This document shows, in pieces, positions 23,787 to 25,607 of a DNA stretch of 25,607 bases. This stretch comes from Ruminococcus sp. CAG:488 (GTDB taxonomy: Bacteria; Bacillota; Clostridia; Oscillospirales; Acutalibacteraceae): positions 128,730 through 154,336 of the forward strand of contig HF999649.1 in the NCBI GenBank assembly GCA_000434055.1. The letters run 5' to 3'. A program made the translations under genes and the position numbers. The stretch's first letter is position 1; each line of letters opens with the position of its first letter. The notes under the pieces were generated by a model, which saw only the letters and a list, made by a program, of their open reading frames with translations, was not told the DNA's origin and searched no databases.

Positions 23787-25199
23787 TCACTGCTTGTCGT
23801 TATCGTCAAACGGGTCGCCGCACTCAGGGCAGAACTTCGGAGGATTATGAGGATCCTCAGGCTCCCAGCCGCACTTGTCGCAGCGATAAAGCGGTGCTCC
23901 CTCAGGCTTCTTTGCGCCGCAGTTCTGACAGAACTTACCCTTGTTTACTGCGCCGCACGCACATGTCCAGCCGTTATCTGCCGCCGGCTTCGGTGAACCG
24001 CATTCCGGGCAGAATTTGCCTGTTACGTTCGCTCCGCATGAGCATTTCCAAGCGTCTGCCTGTACCGGCTCGGGCTTCTTTGCGCCGCATTCGGGGCAGA
24101 ATTTGCCCGTTACCGTTGCTCCGCACGAGCATTTCCATGAGTCTGCCGCAGGTGCTGCGGGTGCAGCTGCTGCCTGCTGCTGTGCGCCCATATTGTAAAG
24201 GTTCTGAGCAGCTCCGAATCCGCCTTGTCCGCCCATTCCGACCATGCCCATTCCCATGAAGCCTGTCATTGCGCCTGCCGAGTTGCCTGCTGCTGTCTGC
24301 ATTGCATCTGCCGTTGCGTTCGTCATTCTGCCTGCCATCATAAACGGATTGGAACCGATGCTTGCCGCATCCTCCATCTCGTTTATCTTCTTCATGTCCT
24401 CATCTGTGAGCGTAATCGGGTTAAGTGCAATCTTCTCAACAGAAATACCTCTGTTCTCTACCCACTCATCCTTGAGGGCATTGTTCATTGCAGCTTTGAG
24501 CTCGCTCGCTTTTGACGGAATCTGTGCCGGTCTCAGTTCCTGCTCGGCAAGTGCGCCGAATGCAGGCTGAAGCGCATCTATGAATTCAACCTTGAGCTGA
24601 TCATCAATCGCATCTCTTGTAAATTCGCTTTCAACATTACCGCAAAGTCTTGTATAAAACTTGAGCGGATCGGAGATTATGTAAGTATAAACGCCGTTAC
24701 AGCGAACCTGAACGGTTCTGCTCATGCCGATTCTGTTGTTAACTACCTCGAACATGATGGGGTTTGCCGTGCCGAACTTGTTGCCGATTATTTCCTTTGT
24801 GTTGAAATAGTAAACACGCTGATCCTTGCCTGTGTCACCGCCGTAGGTGAAGCGCTTGCCGATCGTCTTAAATGTTTCTTTAACGCTGTCACCGAACTTG
24901 CCCGAGAAAATGCTCGGCTCGGTCGAGGTATCATAAGTATACTCGCCCGGCTCGGCGCAGACATCGACAATCTTGCCCTGCTCAACGATAATCATACACT
25001 GACCGTCGGCAACGGCTATTCCCGAACCGTTGGAAATGATGTTGTCATTGCCCTTTGTGTTGGAAGAACGACCGCTTGTACGCTTTTCGCCCTTTCTCAT
25101 AAGCACCTCGTTCGGAAGTGCGTCGCAGTAGAAAAATTCTTTCCACTGATCTGCAAGTGTTCCTCCGAGTGCACCTGCTCCTGCCTTAATAAGTCCCAT
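23787..25199 (-). CDS. ydjI: SPFH-domain protein with tandem zinc ribbons (YdjI-like)
   Basis: A 470-residue cytoplasmic, membrane-recruited protein. It starts MGLIKAGAGALGGTLADQWKE, typical of the SPFH proteins named after a virion core protein (COG4260, B. subtilis YdjI). The SPFH core covers about 30-280, and a Met/Gly/Ala-rich linker runs 283-350. Four zinc ribbons follow: at Trp355, Trp384 and Trp411 with the pattern W-x-C-x-CG...GKFC-x2-CG, and a last rubredoxin-like one from about 438 (YRCDKCGW...FCPECGD). AAAGGAG lies 8 bases before the ATG. In B. subtilis YdjI recruits PspA to the YdjGH membrane anchor; no pspA is visible here. Confidence 0.87.
   Translation of the reverse strand: MGLIKAGAGALGGTLADQWKEFFYCDALPNEVLMRKGEKRTSGRSSNTKGNDNIISNGSGIAVADGQCMIIVEQGKIVDVCAEPGEYTYDTSTEPSIFSGKFGDSVKETFKTIGKRFTYGGDTGKDQRVYYFNTKEIIGNKFGTANPIMFEVVNNRIGMSRTVQVRCNGVYTYIISDPLKFYTRLCGNVESEFTRDAIDDQLKVEFIDALQPAFGALAEQELRPAQIPSKASELKAAMNNALKDEWVENRGISVEKIALNPITLTDEDMKKINEMEDAASIGSNPFMMAGRMTNATADAMQTAAGNSAGAMTGFMGMGMVGMGGQGGFGAAQNLYNMGAQQQAAAAPAAPAADSWKCSCGATVTGKFCPECGAKKPEPVQADAWKCSCGANVTGKFCPECGSPKPAADNGWTCACGAVNKGKFCQNCGAKKPEGAPLYRCDKCGWEPEDPHNPPKFCPECGDPFDDNDKQ
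24001..24137 (-). repeat. ydjI: Tandem repeat encoding two zinc ribbons in ydjI
   Basis: The stretches 24001-24050 and 24088-24137 differ at about 6 of 50 bases with an 87-bp period, each coding for one GKFCPECG-containing ribbon. The third ribbon unit is more diverged. This points to a recent internal duplication. Confidence 0.75.
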
Positions 25200-25255
25200 T
25201 GTGTTTGCTCCTTTCAGAATATATATATTATTTTTTTATAAACAATACTATCAAA

Positions 25256-25278
25256 AACAGGGTAATTCTATTCCTGTT
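25256..25278 (-). terminator. Possible terminator of the deformylase-like gene
   Basis: On the minus strand AACAGG pairs with CCTGTT and a T run follows (TTTTTGAT). The first arm overlaps the stop codon. ydjI starts about 55 bases on, so ydjI probably has its own promoter in the AT-rich stretch at 25205-25255, though I see no convincing hexamer pair there. Confidence 0.45.
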
Positions 25279-25607
25279 ATATCAGCACACCGTTACAATG
25301 ATCTATTTCGTGCTGAATTATCTGCGCTGTGAATCCGGTATAGGTTTTCAGTCTTATTTCAAATTTTTCTGTTTGATATTTTATTTTGATTTTCTTGTAC
25401 CTTTTGCATTTTCTCGGTCCGCCGATCAGAGAAAGGCAGCCTTCCTCCGTTTCAAAAGGCTCGGTTTTCTTTATGATTTCGGGATTGAACATCGTCACAT
25501 ATTCTTTTCCGTCGGTAAAACAAATTATCCTTTTCCGCTCGCCTATCATGTTTGCCGCCATTCCGACGCAGGTTTCGCTGTGTGCTTTCAGCGTATCAAG
25601 CAGATCC
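25277..25607 (-). CDS. Peptide-deformylase-like protein (5' end cut by the window)
   Basis: The frame is open from the right edge to a TAA at 25277, giving at least 109 residues; the true start is outside the window. Motif 2 EEGCLSL and motif 3 QHEIDHCNG (HExxH metal site) of peptide deformylase are intact. Motif 1 reads CVGMAANMIG instead of the usual GxGxAAPQ, so the first Gly is Cys and the catalytic Gln position is Met. Short deformylase-like proteins with this variant occur in Clostridia alongside the standard Def. It may remove formyl groups with altered specificity or do something else. An ATG at 25561 inside motif 1 is not a plausible start because coding continues upstream. Confidence 0.8.
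   Translation of the reverse strand, partial: DLLDTLKAHSETCVGMAANMIGERKRIICFTDGKEYVTMFNPEIIKKTEPFETEEGCLSLIGGPRKCKRYKKIKIKYQTEKFEIRLKTYTGFTAQIIQHEIDHCNGVLI

Noticed and set aside
23777..24259. Open frame of 160 codons opposite ydjI
   Set aside because: Arg/Ser/Pro-rich repeats are just the reverse reading of the zinc-ribbon repeats; there is no domain or start signal.

Overview
The window looks like a chromosomal segment from a low-to-mid G+C Firmicute of class Clostridia, probably a gut or rumen Oscillospirales/Ruminococcaceae relative. The evidence is AGGAGG-type ribosome sites, TTGACA/TATAAT promoters, T-tailed hairpin terminators, the diaminopimelate aminotransferase (DapL) lysine route, a TM1266-type hydrogenase regulator, a fermentative D-lactate dehydrogenase and a GAAC-N4-GTTC (Bacillus/Clostridium-type) SOS box. 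I see no phage, IS element, CRISPR array or plasmid module. Most genes are housekeeping or physiological.

Layout: tsf (51-1145) ends in a UUCG-loop terminator. A 446-bp non-coding gap follows. Two lipoprotein genes lie on the minus strand (1592-3240). Divergent from them is a compact four-gene plus-strand unit (3409-7676): a NahK-like sugar kinase, a membrane-anchored degenerate glycerophosphodiesterase-like protein, and an OmpR-type response regulator with its sensor kinase. Convergent to it is dapF-dapL (9729-7751), which has a terminator-like hairpin in its leader. Divergent from dapF is a small TM1266-family regulator (9987-10244). putP (minus) and tRNA-Leu(UAG) (plus) diverge from each other. 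A potassium block of ktrB-ktrA-trkA-trkH (12212-17171) then encodes two complete K+ uptake systems.

A 624-bp non-coding stretch (17172-17795) holds many hairpins and a 76-nt segment about two-thirds identical, in opposite orientation, to one in the first gap. Two stem positions changed in a base-pair-preserving way, which suggests a dispersed structured element. Beyond it on the minus strand is a very small basic one-helix membrane protein gene. Its strong promoter is overlaid by a perfect LexA-type operator, making it a candidate undescribed SOS-induced membrane peptide. Further on are ldhA, a pyrimidine-nucleoside phosphorylase gene, an AT-rich membrane protein gene, and a three-gene set matching B. 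subtilis ydjI-ydjG-ydjH (SPFH/zinc-ribbon, zinc-ribbon/TM, TPM domain), the partners of PspA in envelope stress, with no pspA in view. A truncated peptide-deformylase-like gene runs off the right edge.

The strongest leads are the SOS-boxed small protein, the repeated structured non-coding element, the dapF leader hairpin, the ktrB leader with its remote ribosome site, the EF-Ts internal duplication, and the pseudo-phosphodiesterase in the two-component operon. All family calls come from reading motifs by eye; no searches were run.
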